In this document: piece by piece, positions 1 through 8,246 of the stretch
How the letters are laid out: the number at the start of each line of letters is the position of its first letter
Position numbering within the stretch: the first letter of the stretch is position 1
DNA from: Beduini massiliensis
GTDB taxonomy: Bacteria; Bacillota_I; Bacilli_A; Erysipelotrichales; Coprobacillaceae
Reading direction: 5' to 3'
Length of the DNA stretch: 64,000 bases
Assembly (NCBI RefSeq): GCF_000829905.1
Contig: NZ_CDPP01000005.1
Coordinates: forward strand, 496,001-560,000
Notes under the pieces: model-generated
The model's input: the letters and a program-made list of their open reading frames with translations, nothing else
What the model was told of the DNA's origin: nothing
Database searches by the model: none
Translations under genes and position numbers: made by a program

Positions 1-374
1 AGCTGATCCGGAGAGCCTCCGGTACGGATATTCATTATTTCTGCTTTAATTTCTTCCCACTTAATCATCATCGATTGAATTTGATTTTGATAATTATCAT
101 CTTCTATTTTAATCAAATTAAAGACCCCTTGTCCGGTATGCAAGTTCTCTAACAAATCATCCAAATAAATGATCATGGTGTCATCAGGATGATCCGTTAA
201 CTCTTTTTTGATTAAGCGCTGTGTCGCTCCACGTACAACTCCGCTATAGTTTATAACTTTTGCATACCCGAGATTTTGATAGAGTGAAAACATCAAAATT
301 CCAATGGCAACAACCCATATAGCTGAAAAAATAATAATGTTATGTGTGGACTTTTTATTATGATCGTTCAACAT
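1..374 (-). CDS. N-terminal part of a membrane signalling protein (cut by window edge)
   Basis: Open frame running off the left edge, with the ATG at 374 and a purine-rich GAGAGG about 8 bases before it. The visible ~124 residues have a short basic N-terminus, one clear membrane helix (about residues 13-33), then an extracytoplasmic helical stretch with a VVRGATQRLIK segment. That layout is typical of sensory domains at the front of GGDEF, histidine kinase or chemotaxis-type proteins. The output domain lies outside the window, so the function stays open. It follows the NUDIX terminator on the same strand and probably has its own promoter in the 230-base gap. Confidence 0.7.
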   Translation of the reverse strand, partial: MLNDHNKKSTHNIIIFSAIWVVAIGILMFSLYQNLGYAKVINYSGVVRGATQRLIKKELTDHPDDTMIIYLDDLLENLHTGQGVFNLIKIEDDNYQNQIQSMMIKWEEIKAEIMNIRTGGSPDQ

Positions 375-612
375 CCCACATGCCTCTCTTCCATGTTGTA
401 TACCCCATAGATATTATTTTGTCTTAGATAATGGCTATTCTAATGCAAGAAGAAAAATCCCCAATACCAGCTTATTTTTGCATTTTCAGTCATTATGTGT
501 CTCTTTTTATTATTCTATCATAGAAGTCATTTATTTGAAACTACTATATTTAGTTAGCGGTAATGACACCTTCTTATTTAAGAAAACTGTATGAACTCTT
601 CTTTTCCAGAAT

Positions 613-648
613 AAAAAGGAATTTCTTTCAAAGAGAATTCCTTTTTTT
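613..648 (-). terminator. Rho-independent terminator after the NUDIX gene
   Basis: Inverted repeat AAGGAATT / AATTCCTT with a short loop, followed on the minus strand by a T-rich run. The NUDIX stop codon lies inside it. It closes the ABC transporter / two-component / NUDIX unit. Confidence 0.8.
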
Positions 649-1150
649 AAGATTTGGTTTTATATTGAATATACTTCTTTATTGAAAGAAGGTGGAGTGG
701 AAATATCTTTTCGGGTGATTTTAACAGTATCCCCTCTGCTTCTTCTAATGTCACCCAACGAATATTAATGGTTTCGTTTGTATTCTCTGCAATTTGCCCT
801 TCCGCTTCGCAGATAAAGGTCATCACAATCAGTGAATAGATGCCGTCAAGATTTTGAGTGATATAGAACGGAGTAAATCCCATGACACTTGCTGTTTGGT
901 TGCCTGCATACTCGGACTGTTCCTGATCAATAATATTTGTGATTGTTAATCCCGTCTCTTCGTATACTTCCCTTTTTAAAGCATCAAAGACATTTTCATA
1001 TTCTCTGACTTTACCTGCCGCAATCTCAATAAGCCCGTTCGTATTCAGATCATTTTCCTTCTGCCGTTCTTGCATTAGAATATAGGGTTGATTTTCTATT
1101 GTTCTTTCAATGATAGCCGCTACAGCTGTTTTAGCAAAGTGTTCCTTCAT
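647..1150 (-). CDS. NUDIX hydrolase
   Basis: A 167-residue NUDIX-family pyrophosphohydrolase that would hydrolyse a nucleoside diphosphate linked to another group; the substrate cannot be told from sequence. It carries a complete NUDIX box: G, five residues, E, seven residues, then REVYEETGL. The ATG at 1150 is chosen because AAGGAG sits 8 bases upstream; the frame stays open 39 codons further but lacks a site there. It starts 29 bases after the histidine kinase stop and ends in a terminator, so it is probably the last gene of the transporter/two-component unit. A housekeeping-type enzyme in such an operon is somewhat unusual and may act in stress clean-up (inference). Confidence 0.85.
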   Translation of the reverse strand: MKEHFAKTAVAAIIERTIENQPYILMQERQKENDLNTNGLIEIAAGKVREYENVFDALKREVYEETGLTITNIIDQEQSEYAGNQTASVMGFTPFYITQNLDGIYSLIVMTFICEAEGQIAENTNETINIRWVTLEEAEGILLKSPEKIFPLHLLSIKKYIQYKTKS

Positions 1151-1179
1151 ACAATTCTCCTTACATGTATCTTTATTTG

Positions 1180-2451
1180 TTATCGAAAAACAAGAATAAA
1201 CGCCATCCCCTCTTGTGACTTTTCCGCAAATATATCTCCCTCCATTTTTCTCATATATTCTCGGCATATATATAAGCCTAAGCCATTCCCTTTTAACCCT
1301 TGACTGTTGCTTCCTCTAAAGAAGCTTTCAAAAATATGATTAAATTCATTATCACAAACTGGGTTTCCTGTATTAAAAAAACGGATTAGCTGACAGTAAT
1401 CTTCTTCATAAAAAGAAAGATCAATCCGTCTGCCATCGCCATATTTAAATACATTTTCAAAAAGATTTTCAAAGACTTCTTGACTTCGCTCGATATCGCC
1501 TTTTAATAAACGATTATCAAACTTTTGAACCGTTAATTCAATTTGTCTTAAGTCACATTGTTCCTGATATACGGCTAAAACACGATTCATTAGATCTGAC
1601 AGATAGAATTCCCCTTGTTTAATCTGTACATCTAAAATATCTTCCCTTGAAGATCGAATAATCTCATCCACGTAATTTTCAATCTCTCCAGCTTTTTCTC
1701 TAATTTGATGCATTGCATGACGCTGATCTTCTTCCTTTACATAGATTTTTTCTTCTAAAGCTTTACTATATAATTTAATTAGATTAATCGGTGTTTTAAT
1801 ATCATGGGACAGGGACAAAAGAATCGTCTTTTTATCTTTTAACATTTCTAACTGACGTTGACGAGAAATATCTAATTTATCCTTTAAGTGACTGATTCCC
1901 CACATAAAACGGCCTAAATAGCGATTTTTTTCTTCTTTGATTTCTCCCTTTAAGTGACCTTTTGAGATTTCAATTGCCGCACTGTTTAAACGTACAAATG
2001 GTTGGATAATATTCTTTTTCAAATAAATGAGTATCCCTACAATCAATAGCTCTAGTATACACAAACTAAATTGTGAATACCAAAACACTTGTTTTATATT
2101 GAGTTCCGGCATTTGATAAGAAAATTTAATATACCCTACTAATTCTCCATGTTGATAATAAGGTTGATAATGGGATTTTTTATTGTTTTCTTCGGTAAAA
2201 AAAGAATCTATGATCTGTTTATCGGTGATGGAATTATCTAAAAATTGAATATCTTCTACGATAGTATAAGTACTAAGATCTATTTGTTGTATGGCTTCAC
2301 CACGATTTATCTTATCCATTATACGATTGCTTTCAACACGATAGGTTTGATTGCGTTTATTTTCCATTTGAATTAAGCTGCTGCCTAGAAAAAAAGCTAA
2401 AATAATATACATAACAATAGAAAGTAAAATAACCTGATTATATTTCTTCAT
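1180..2451 (-). CDS. Sensor histidine kinase
   Basis: A 423-residue membrane histidine kinase, partner of the response regulator whose 3' end overlaps its start by 14 bases. There is a membrane helix at about residues 8-26, an extracytoplasmic domain of about 100 residues, a second helix near 125-147, a HAMP-like linker, the phosphorylation site in SLSHDIKTPINLIK, and an ATPase domain with an N box (NLFENVFKYG) and G box (GNGLGLYICREYM). The real extracytoplasmic sensor differs from BceS-type kinases, which have almost none, and resembles VanS-like kinases. Gene order suggests it controls the adjacent exporter in response to an envelope-active compound (inference). Confidence 0.92.
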   Translation of the reverse strand: MKKYNQVILLSIVMYIILAFFLGSSLIQMENKRNQTYRVESNRIMDKINRGEAIQQIDLSTYTIVEDIQFLDNSITDKQIIDSFFTEENNKKSHYQPYYQHGELVGYIKFSYQMPELNIKQVFWYSQFSLCILELLIVGILIYLKKNIIQPFVRLNSAAIEISKGHLKGEIKEEKNRYLGRFMWGISHLKDKLDISRQRQLEMLKDKKTILLSLSHDIKTPINLIKLYSKALEEKIYVKEEDQRHAMHQIREKAGEIENYVDEIIRSSREDILDVQIKQGEFYLSDLMNRVLAVYQEQCDLRQIELTVQKFDNRLLKGDIERSQEVFENLFENVFKYGDGRRIDLSFYEEDYCQLIRFFNTGNPVCDNEFNHIFESFFRGSNSQGLKGNGLGLYICREYMRKMEGDIFAEKSQEGMAFILVFR

Positions 2452-3118
2452 AACGATAACCTATTCCCCATACTGTCAAAATACGTTTCGGCTGGCGTGT
2501 CTCTTCCTCAATTTTTGAACGAAGCATTTTTATATGAACGGTTAAAGTCTGATTCTCACTCATACTGTCCATCCCCCAAATTTGATTAAACAGATATTCT
2601 TTATGCAACGTTTTACCAGCATTTTCAATAAACAATATTAATAATTCATATTCTTTGACATTTAGCTCTAAACGCTTATCTTTTAAATAAACCTGACGTG
2701 CTTCTTTATCGACAGTTAACGCTCCGGAAATAATAATTGCTGATTGTTTGGGTACTTGTTTTTGTCGAGCAATTAAGGCACGAATTTTAGCACAAAGAAT
2801 ATCCGGATCAATCGGTTTTTCCATATAATCGTCTGCTCCTAGTTCAAAACCCATTAACTGATCTGTTTTTGTTGACCTGGCACTCATAATAAAAATAGGC
2901 AGACGACTATGATGCCTTACACTTTGACAGAATGCAAAGCCATCCATGTCTGGCAGCATGATATCTAATAAAATCACTTGTGGTTTATTTTCTTTAAGCC
3001 AATTTAACCCAGCTTCTGCTGACAGTGCATGATAGCAAGAAAAGCCTTCCCTAAAAAGAAAGGCTTGAATCAGTTCAGCTAGTTCTATATTATCCTCTAC
3101 TATTAATATATCCGTCAT
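2438..3118 (-). CDS. OmpR-family response regulator
   Basis: A 226-residue DNA-binding response regulator. The receiver domain (about 1-115) has the acidic pocket (VEDN), the phospho-acceptor Asp52 in LLDIMLPD, the switch residue in IMSARS and Lys in EKPID. The C-terminal winged helix (about 130-226) is OmpR-like, with a GIGYRYE ending. The ATG lies 3 bases after the ATPase stop, and the kinase start overlaps its end. It most likely activates the ABC transporter genes upstream in the same unit. Confidence 0.94.
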   Translation of the reverse strand: MTDILIVEDNIELAELIQAFLFREGFSCYHALSAEAGLNWLKENKPQVILLDIMLPDMDGFAFCQSVRHHSRLPIFIMSARSTKTDQLMGFELGADDYMEKPIDPDILCAKIRALIARQKQVPKQSAIIISGALTVDKEARQVYLKDKRLELNVKEYELLILFIENAGKTLHKEYLFNQIWGMDSMSENQTLTVHIKMLRSKIEEETRQPKRILTVWGIGYRYEEI

Positions 3119-3121
3119 TAT

Positions 3122-3892
3122 TTACCACCCCAGTTTAATTAGCCAATCATTGAGTTTTCTTTCTCTTGCAGGAAGATTATCTCCGACATGGCATTTTCCT
3201 AACGAAATTTCATCACGAATATCGCCGTCTTCAATATATAAGATACGTTCACATTTAGAAGCTACTTTCATATCATGAGTCACTAATAAGATGCTTGTTC
3301 CTTCTTCATTAATTCGGGTTAATTCATTCATGACATCAATCGAATTTTGCTTATTTAGAGCTCCTGTTGGTTCATCTGCAAAAATAATTTTCGGTTGATT
3401 AATGAGACTTCTGCATATGCAGGCACGTTGAAGCTGTCCTCCTGATACCTCAGTCACTGCATTGTCTGAAACTTCACTGATTCCTAATTTCTGCATTAGC
3501 ATTTTTGCTCGTTCCTTAATTTGCTCTCTTGACTGCTTCTTATTGCCCTTTGCCACTTGATAAGCAGGTAATATAATATTATCATAAACGGATAAGTTTT
3601 TCAGCATATACATCTGTTGGAAAACAAATCCCATCTCCTGTAAACGCAAATCGCTCATCTCATTAGCTGATAATTTTGTCAACTCTTTCCCAAAGAAATC
3701 CACTTTTCCGGCAGTGGCTTCATCCATTCCACTGACCGTATACAGCAAAGTGGTTTTCCCTGATCCGGACGGACCCATGACGGCTACCATTTCTCCTGAT
3801 TGAATGGTTAGATTGATATTTCTTAACACATTATTTTGACGTTTATTTATAATATACGTTTTACATAGATTTGATATCGTTAAACATTCCAT
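3122..3892 (-). CDS. ABC transporter ATP-binding protein, MacB/BceA type
   Basis: A 256-residue ATPase of the lipoprotein/peptide export class. It has Walker A GPSGSGKTT, a Q-loop (FVFQQMYML), signature VSGGQLQRACI, Walker B IIFADEPTGAL and an H-loop (LLVTHD). AGGGGAA precedes the ATG. It lies 11 bases after the FtsX-type permease gene and 3 bases before the regulator gene. Such ATPases drive mechanotransmission by FtsX-domain permeases acting on cell-wall-active peptides; the actual substrate is unknown. Confidence 0.93.
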   Translation of the reverse strand: MECLTISNLCKTYIINKRQNNVLRNINLTIQSGEMVAVMGPSGSGKTTLLYTVSGMDEATAGKVDFFGKELTKLSANEMSDLRLQEMGFVFQQMYMLKNLSVYDNIILPAYQVAKGNKKQSREQIKERAKMLMQKLGISEVSDNAVTEVSGGQLQRACICRSLINQPKIIFADEPTGALNKQNSIDVMNELTRINEEGTSILLVTHDMKVASKCERILYIEDGDIRDEISLGKCHVGDNLPARERKLNDWLIKLGW

Positions 3893-3903
3893 GTTTTATT
3901 CCC

Positions 3904-6285
3904 CTATTCTAAATTATTCATTTCTCGGATATTAATTTTCTTGATTCCTCTTGTCGCCAAGGAAGTTGCCATCATGATGCCAATCAATAAGATCCCTGGA
4001 TAAAGCAGATACGTTTGTAATGGATTTACCTGAATAGCGACATCTGCTCCCATAACCGCAAAGATCGGTTTTAATATATAGTGATTACTCAAAAGTGAAA
4101 GCGGGATAGAAATAATCATTGAAGCCAACACAACTAAAACCATACGAGTCAGTTGCCAATGACGAATCGTGCGATAGGTAAAACCGATACTTTTCATCAT
4201 CGCAATTTCTCCTTTTTCACGTGTGATAAACAGTTTTTCCATCAATAGAGTAATTAACATAATAACTGCACACAGCATAGCTGTCATTGGAATATTCATT
4301 TCTGACAATGCAGCCTGTATTCCCCCGACATTTTGATCAATTTGATCCTGCGCGGTATTCCATTCATAATCAGGAAATTCTTTATTCATCAGCGATGCCA
4401 TCTCCCTTTGGGTAAGCTCAGTTTCCATGTCAACCATTAATGTCCAGTAATCAAACATCACTTCTTGTGAACAATCTAACTGATTATTCAAACGAGCACT
4501 CTTTCCTAACTGCATATAATCTGAATAGATCCCTGTAATAATCATTGTTTTCTTTTCACCATTGATAGTAGCTTCTACATAATCTCCTATCGTCCATCCT
4601 CTTTCTGTCATAATCCCTTGAGAAAAAGCAATTTCATTTTGCAGTATCGGAGCAGTTCCGGCACTATAATCGGAGAATGTATTTTCTTTTCCAAGAAGCT
4701 GTGTTGACATAATATTGTAGCGAGAGGTATCTCCTTGGTACTCATAATTAATGAAGTAAATTGGAATAGCTGAAATCTTTGCATCATATCCTTTTTCTTT
4801 CATTTCCTTTTCAACTCTGGCAACACCTTCCATAAGATCTTTTGAATTTCTATATTTTTGATTCTGACTGTCTTCGATCTTATGAATATAAACTGCACTG
4901 GATGGATCGTAATTGAACTTTTTAGCCATCTCATCACTTTTCATCGTATTAATCGTGTTCAACGGAATTGTAATTAAGATAAAGCTCATACAGAAGGTAA
5001 TCATCAGAATAATGTAACGCGGCAAATGATTCATGATATCATTGATTCCTAAATAAAACGGAACAGATAAATGACGAGATCGTGAAAGGTGGATACCTTT
5101 TCGTTTACTAAATCTCTCTCCGGTATATCCTCCTCGTATTGCCGTGATTGCAGAGACTTTATTGAGTTTCCTTGTGCAGAAATAACAAAATAATGAGACT
5201 AACACGATGATAATTAATGCACATAATATATTAATCCCCATATTCACACTGCTATTTGCCATAATCATATTCTGACTGACGCTATCGATCATGATTTGAC
5301 TAATTGGAATACTGATGAGTGTTCCTAATGTCGCCCCTACAACTACGATAACAAAGTATTTGATTAAATATAACTTCTTTATAGAATAATTTCGCAATCC
5401 AATCGCTTTTAATATACCAATTTCCTGATATTGTTCTTCTAATGAGAAAACCAATGTAAACCGTAAAACAAGTAAAGCAATTAAAATTAAACAAATACCG
5501 ATTAAGATCAATAAAGCAGCCATGATCATATCAAACGAATAAACCAGTTTGTACATATCAATCGTGATTGTATTCATAATTCCATTAAATCCTTGTTCAT
5601 TTAAACCATCAACAAGTTTAATGGGTTCATTTGTCACAATATAATAAATCCCAATTTTTATTGAGTCTTCTGAAAATTCTTTAAATTCTTTTTCGTTAAC
5701 AATAAATCGGCTCATTCCTATCATTTCATTACCAAAAGCAGCATCTTTTGTTGCTTTAGCTATCCTAAACTCTTTTTCTGTGTTGCCATGACGAATGATT
5801 AGAGTATCACCAATATTTAACTGTGAACGTTTCATCATAGAAATAGAAACTGCAATTTCTCCATCTTTTAAATCCAACGGTTTTCCTTCTTTATCAAAGA
5901 CTTGACTATAATCACTGTCCAGTGTAGATAAATAAATGGCTGTTCCTTGATTATCCAGCTTTGATGATTGCGTATCCTTTTTGACAGTGATGGATTGATC
6001 TGCTATTACATAAAACTGATTATAATCATAATCAATTACTGTCTCGCTGAATGTTTGCTGTTTAAGCCATGTATCAATCTTTTCCTTGTCTATTTCTGTA
6101 TTAAGTACCAAATTAAGATCTGGTACATTGGCATATTCCATATAATAGTCAACAGCCGATGTAACGATCATTATGTTATTAATACTGCTTGTAAGAAAGA
6201 TTGTGGCAATCGTAATGAATAAAAATAGAATGAAATTGACGCCTTTTCTTTTCATCATATCTTTTTTGAGTATTTGTATTAACAT
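3904..6285 (-). CDS. FtsX-domain ABC transporter permease
   Basis: A 793-residue permease with two FtsX-type membrane modules. The order is one N-terminal helix (~15-35), a large extracytoplasmic domain, three helices around 250-370, a second N-terminal-like helix (~420-440), another extracytoplasmic domain, and three C-terminal helices. The ATG at 6285 is preferred over one nine codons upstream because AAAGGAG sits 7-8 bases before it. It is first in the operon with its ATPase, regulator and kinase. The large extracytoplasmic domains suit a bacitracin/lantibiotic-type detoxification module, but it is longer than BceB (~650 residues) and duplicated in plan like MacB-type tandem FtsX proteins. 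Confidence 0.9.
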   Translation of the reverse strand: MLIQILKKDMMKRKGVNFILFLFITIATIFLTSSINNIMIVTSAVDYYMEYANVPDLNLVLNTEIDKEKIDTWLKQQTFSETVIDYDYNQFYVIADQSITVKKDTQSSKLDNQGTAIYLSTLDSDYSQVFDKEGKPLDLKDGEIAVSISMMKRSQLNIGDTLIIRHGNTEKEFRIAKATKDAAFGNEMIGMSRFIVNEKEFKEFSEDSIKIGIYYIVTNEPIKLVDGLNEQGFNGIMNTITIDMYKLVYSFDMIMAALLILIGICLILIALLVLRFTLVFSLEEQYQEIGILKAIGLRNYSIKKLYLIKYFVIVVVGATLGTLISIPISQIMIDSVSQNMIMANSSVNMGINILCALIIIVLVSLFCYFCTRKLNKVSAITAIRGGYTGERFSKRKGIHLSRSRHLSVPFYLGINDIMNHLPRYIILMITFCMSFILITIPLNTINTMKSDEMAKKFNYDPSSAVYIHKIEDSQNQKYRNSKDLMEGVARVEKEMKEKGYDAKISAIPIYFINYEYQGDTSRYNIMSTQLLGKENTFSDYSAGTAPILQNEIAFSQGIMTERGWTIGDYVEATINGEKKTMIITGIYSDYMQLGKSARLNNQLDCSQEVMFDYWTLMVDMETELTQREMASLMNKEFPDYEWNTAQDQIDQNVGGIQAALSEMNIPMTAMLCAVIMLITLLMEKLFITREKGEIAMMKSIGFTYRTIRHWQLTRMVLVVLASMIISIPLSLLSNHYILKPIFAVMGADVAIQVNPLQTYLLYPGILLIGIMMATSLATRGIKKINIREMNNLE

Positions 6286-6401
6286 AGATTCTTCTCCTTT
6301 AACTGTTTCCATTATAAAGAATCAATTATTAAAAAATCCTTAAATCATAAAAATTTATAGGGAATAGTAATATTATAATGGGTTTAACTGATGATGAAAA
6401 T

Positions 6402-6434
6402 AAAAAAGGCTGTTAGAGTGCCCTCTAATTAGCC
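6402..6434 (-). terminator. Terminator after the 44-residue ORF
   Basis: On the minus strand GGCT..TTAGAG, loop GGCA, CTCTAA..AGCC is followed by six T. It separates the accessory genes at 6.4-8 kb from the permease operon. Confidence 0.8.
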
Positions 6435-6441
6435 AATTCAA

Positions 6442-6576
6442 TTATTTATCATTCTTTTTATCATCTTTTATTTTCCAAACATTACTATATAACTTACAAT
6501 TACTAAATTCAGCATAAGTTGTTTTTCTTGGTTTATCAATTTTAGGTTTTGTTTTCTTTTTACTATATTTAATCAT
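6442..6576 (-). CDS. Small basic protein, 44 residues, unknown
   Basis: A 44-codon frame with AGGAG five or six bases before its ATG, starting 8 bases after the stop of the membrane protein gene and followed at once by a terminator. The product is very Lys-rich: a basic N-terminal half (KYSKKKTKPKIDKPRKTTY), a short middle segment AEFSNCKLYSNVWKI with one Cys and one Trp, and a Lys/Asp tail. It has no membrane helix. I do not recognise it. Ribosome binding site, spacing and terminator support a real gene co-transcribed with the membrane protein and M48 protease. Confidence 0.6.
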   Translation of the reverse strand: MIKYSKKKTKPKIDKPRKTTYAEFSNCKLYSNVWKIKDDKKNDK

Positions 6577-6584
6577 TTTATCTC

Positions 6585-7070
6585 CTATACAATGGCAATA
6601 ACGATGCCCAATATAACAATACTTAAAACACTATAAACTCCAAAAACTTTTATAGATTTCTTTAAATATTCAGACTTTTTCTGATTCAAAGGAATATTAT
6701 CATGCAGTATTATATTGTAATGATCGATAACTGCATTCATATAGTCTATACCTGCTGTATTCTTCCGACTCTCTGTAATAATGCTATCCATATTTACCGC
6801 ACTATAATTTTTAAGCATTAAGCACTTAATTAACAAAACTATATTAAAACAAAACAATAAAAATAACACTATTAATAAAAGACTTATTACAGTTAATTTA
6901 CTATATTCGCACTGTTTTAAAAGGATTACAATATCTTTAAATGGAACAAGTTGAATCCAAACTGTTTCAATAACCACCAGTGCAGATAAAAATACTCCTG
7001 CCTTATTATCAAGTGATTGAGTTGTTTGTTTTTCTTTATCATATTCTTCTCGCAGAATATCTAAAACCAA
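6585..7070 (-). CDS. Small membrane protein resembling PycTM-type effectors
   Basis: About 161 residues. The N-terminal helix ends in TQSLDNKAGVFLSA, then come membrane helices near 26-42 and 60-82, a soluble helical segment (about 85-135), and a C-terminal membrane helix (140-160) after NQKKSEYLKKS. The D-N-K-A-G motif before the first helix and this overall plan resemble the membrane effector family of Pycsar and related nucleotide-signalling defence systems (PycTM), but no cyclase gene is adjacent. The start is uncertain: a TTG at 7070 with only a weak GAGA upstream, 16 bases after the M48 stop. It is followed closely by the 44-residue gene. Confidence 0.6.
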   Translation of the reverse strand: MVLDILREEYDKEKQTTQSLDNKAGVFLSALVVIETVWIQLVPFKDIVILLKQCEYSKLTVISLLLIVLFLLFCFNIVLLIKCLMLKNYSAVNMDSIITESRKNTAGIDYMNAVIDHYNIILHDNIPLNQKKSEYLKKSIKVFGVYSVLSIVILGIVIAIV

Positions 7071-7086
7071 GTGATGTTTTTCTCTA

Positions 7087-7989
7087 TTATAGTCTTTGAA
7101 GATGATAATCTACTCCTTTCGATTGTAATCTGGCTATTCGGTCATCATTTGCAGGATGACTACTTACTAACGTTGCGAAAAGTCCATCAAACCCTACACT
7201 ATCAAATCGATCCAAGAACATACATAGCTCTTTTCCATACCCTAAATTAGCAGAAAACTCATCAGCTGCGTATTCATTACTCCTAGAAGATTTCATAACT
7301 AACAACATCCCAACCTTTGTCCACAATCTCATTAGAGCAATTAAAATAAAATCTACAATAAGACCACTAAAAAACGCTCCTAAATTTACAATGGCTTCTC
7401 CAACAAAAATACCTGCTAATTGAAAAATAAGCGATATGAATCGAGCAAATAATCGTATTAAGATAAAAATGGCTGTTATAAAAAAATTGCCAATACATAC
7501 TACCAAAATCAAATCTGTATCTTTGTGTGACAGATGGCCAAACTCATGCCCTAATACTGCTTTAATTTCTTCAACAGGAGCATTTAGCATTCCTTTTGTA
7601 ATACAAATTGTTCTTCTTCCTGTTGCAAAGGCATTTGCTCCAGCATCGTCTAACATAAACAATTTAACATTATTTGGAATGGTGTTATCCATACTTTTTG
7701 CCTTAGAATATACTTCCTCAAATATTGGATTAATAAATCTTTTGTAATCCTCTCTTCTTATTTTCTTACATCCTGTTTGCAATCGCAATATCCATTCCCC
7801 AAATGGACTTAGTGCAATCACTAAAGAAATAACATATAAAATTAAAGCACTGGCAAAAGCTTGCATCCAACCAGCATTAAATGTGTTGATTGATAATAAA
7901 GCAATAATTCCAATATTAACTAATAAATAAATTAATGTCGGTATGTTTCTTTTTTCTAAGATCACTTTTATAAAATCTAAAATATACAA
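7087..7989 (-). CDS. M48-family membrane zinc metalloprotease (HtpX-like)
   Basis: A 300-residue membrane peptidase. It has two N-terminal helices (about 21-35, 45-62), then the zinc site HEFGH at 148-152 with the third ligand Glu in NEYAADEF near 242, and two hydrophobic segments between these (about 160-185 and 190-225). GANAFATG before the active site and SHPANDDRI near the end are M48 hallmarks. It starts with TTG behind AGAGGGG. HtpX proteases cleave misfolded membrane proteins in the cytoplasmic membrane. Its pairing with a small effector-like membrane protein, rather than with stress genes, suggests it may process or control that protein (inference). Confidence 0.85.
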   Translation of the reverse strand: MYILDFIKVILEKRNIPTLIYLLVNIGIIALLSINTFNAGWMQAFASALILYVISLVIALSPFGEWILRLQTGCKKIRREDYKRFINPIFEEVYSKAKSMDNTIPNNVKLFMLDDAGANAFATGRRTICITKGMLNAPVEEIKAVLGHEFGHLSHKDTDLILVVCIGNFFITAIFILIRLFARFISLIFQLAGIFVGEAIVNLGAFFSGLIVDFILIALMRLWTKVGMLLVMKSSRSNEYAADEFSANLGYGKELCMFLDRFDSVGFDGLFATLVSSHPANDDRIARLQSKGVDYHLQRL

Positions 7990-8246
7990 AATGTTTTCCC
8001 CTCTCTTAACTATAGTAAATTTATCTTATAATAACATTTTACATAATTCAACAATTTCTTACAAAATGCAACAATTATTTATAAAAACAATTTTAGAAAC
8101 TGTTTTTTCTTTTCTTATTTTAGTGCTAATTATTTGTTCAAAACAATAATAAAACGCTATTATTCTCGTTCTAGGTATATAAATACTCATTTATAATAAT
8201 ACAATGGCATCAAAAAATATAATTTAAATCGATAGCAAATACATTA

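Noticed and set aside
1088-1303. Short plus-strand frame across the NUDIX/kinase junction
   Set aside because: Antisense to two genes with clear motifs and without a ribosome site.
6585-7070. Complete Pycsar system
   Set aside because: There is no nucleotide cyclase gene next to the membrane protein; only the effector-like plan is seen.
7943-8149. Short plus-strand frame across the M48 start and upstream region
   Set aside because: Lies over a real minus-strand gene start and its promoter region, has no ribosome site and reads as low-complexity hydrophobic sequence.
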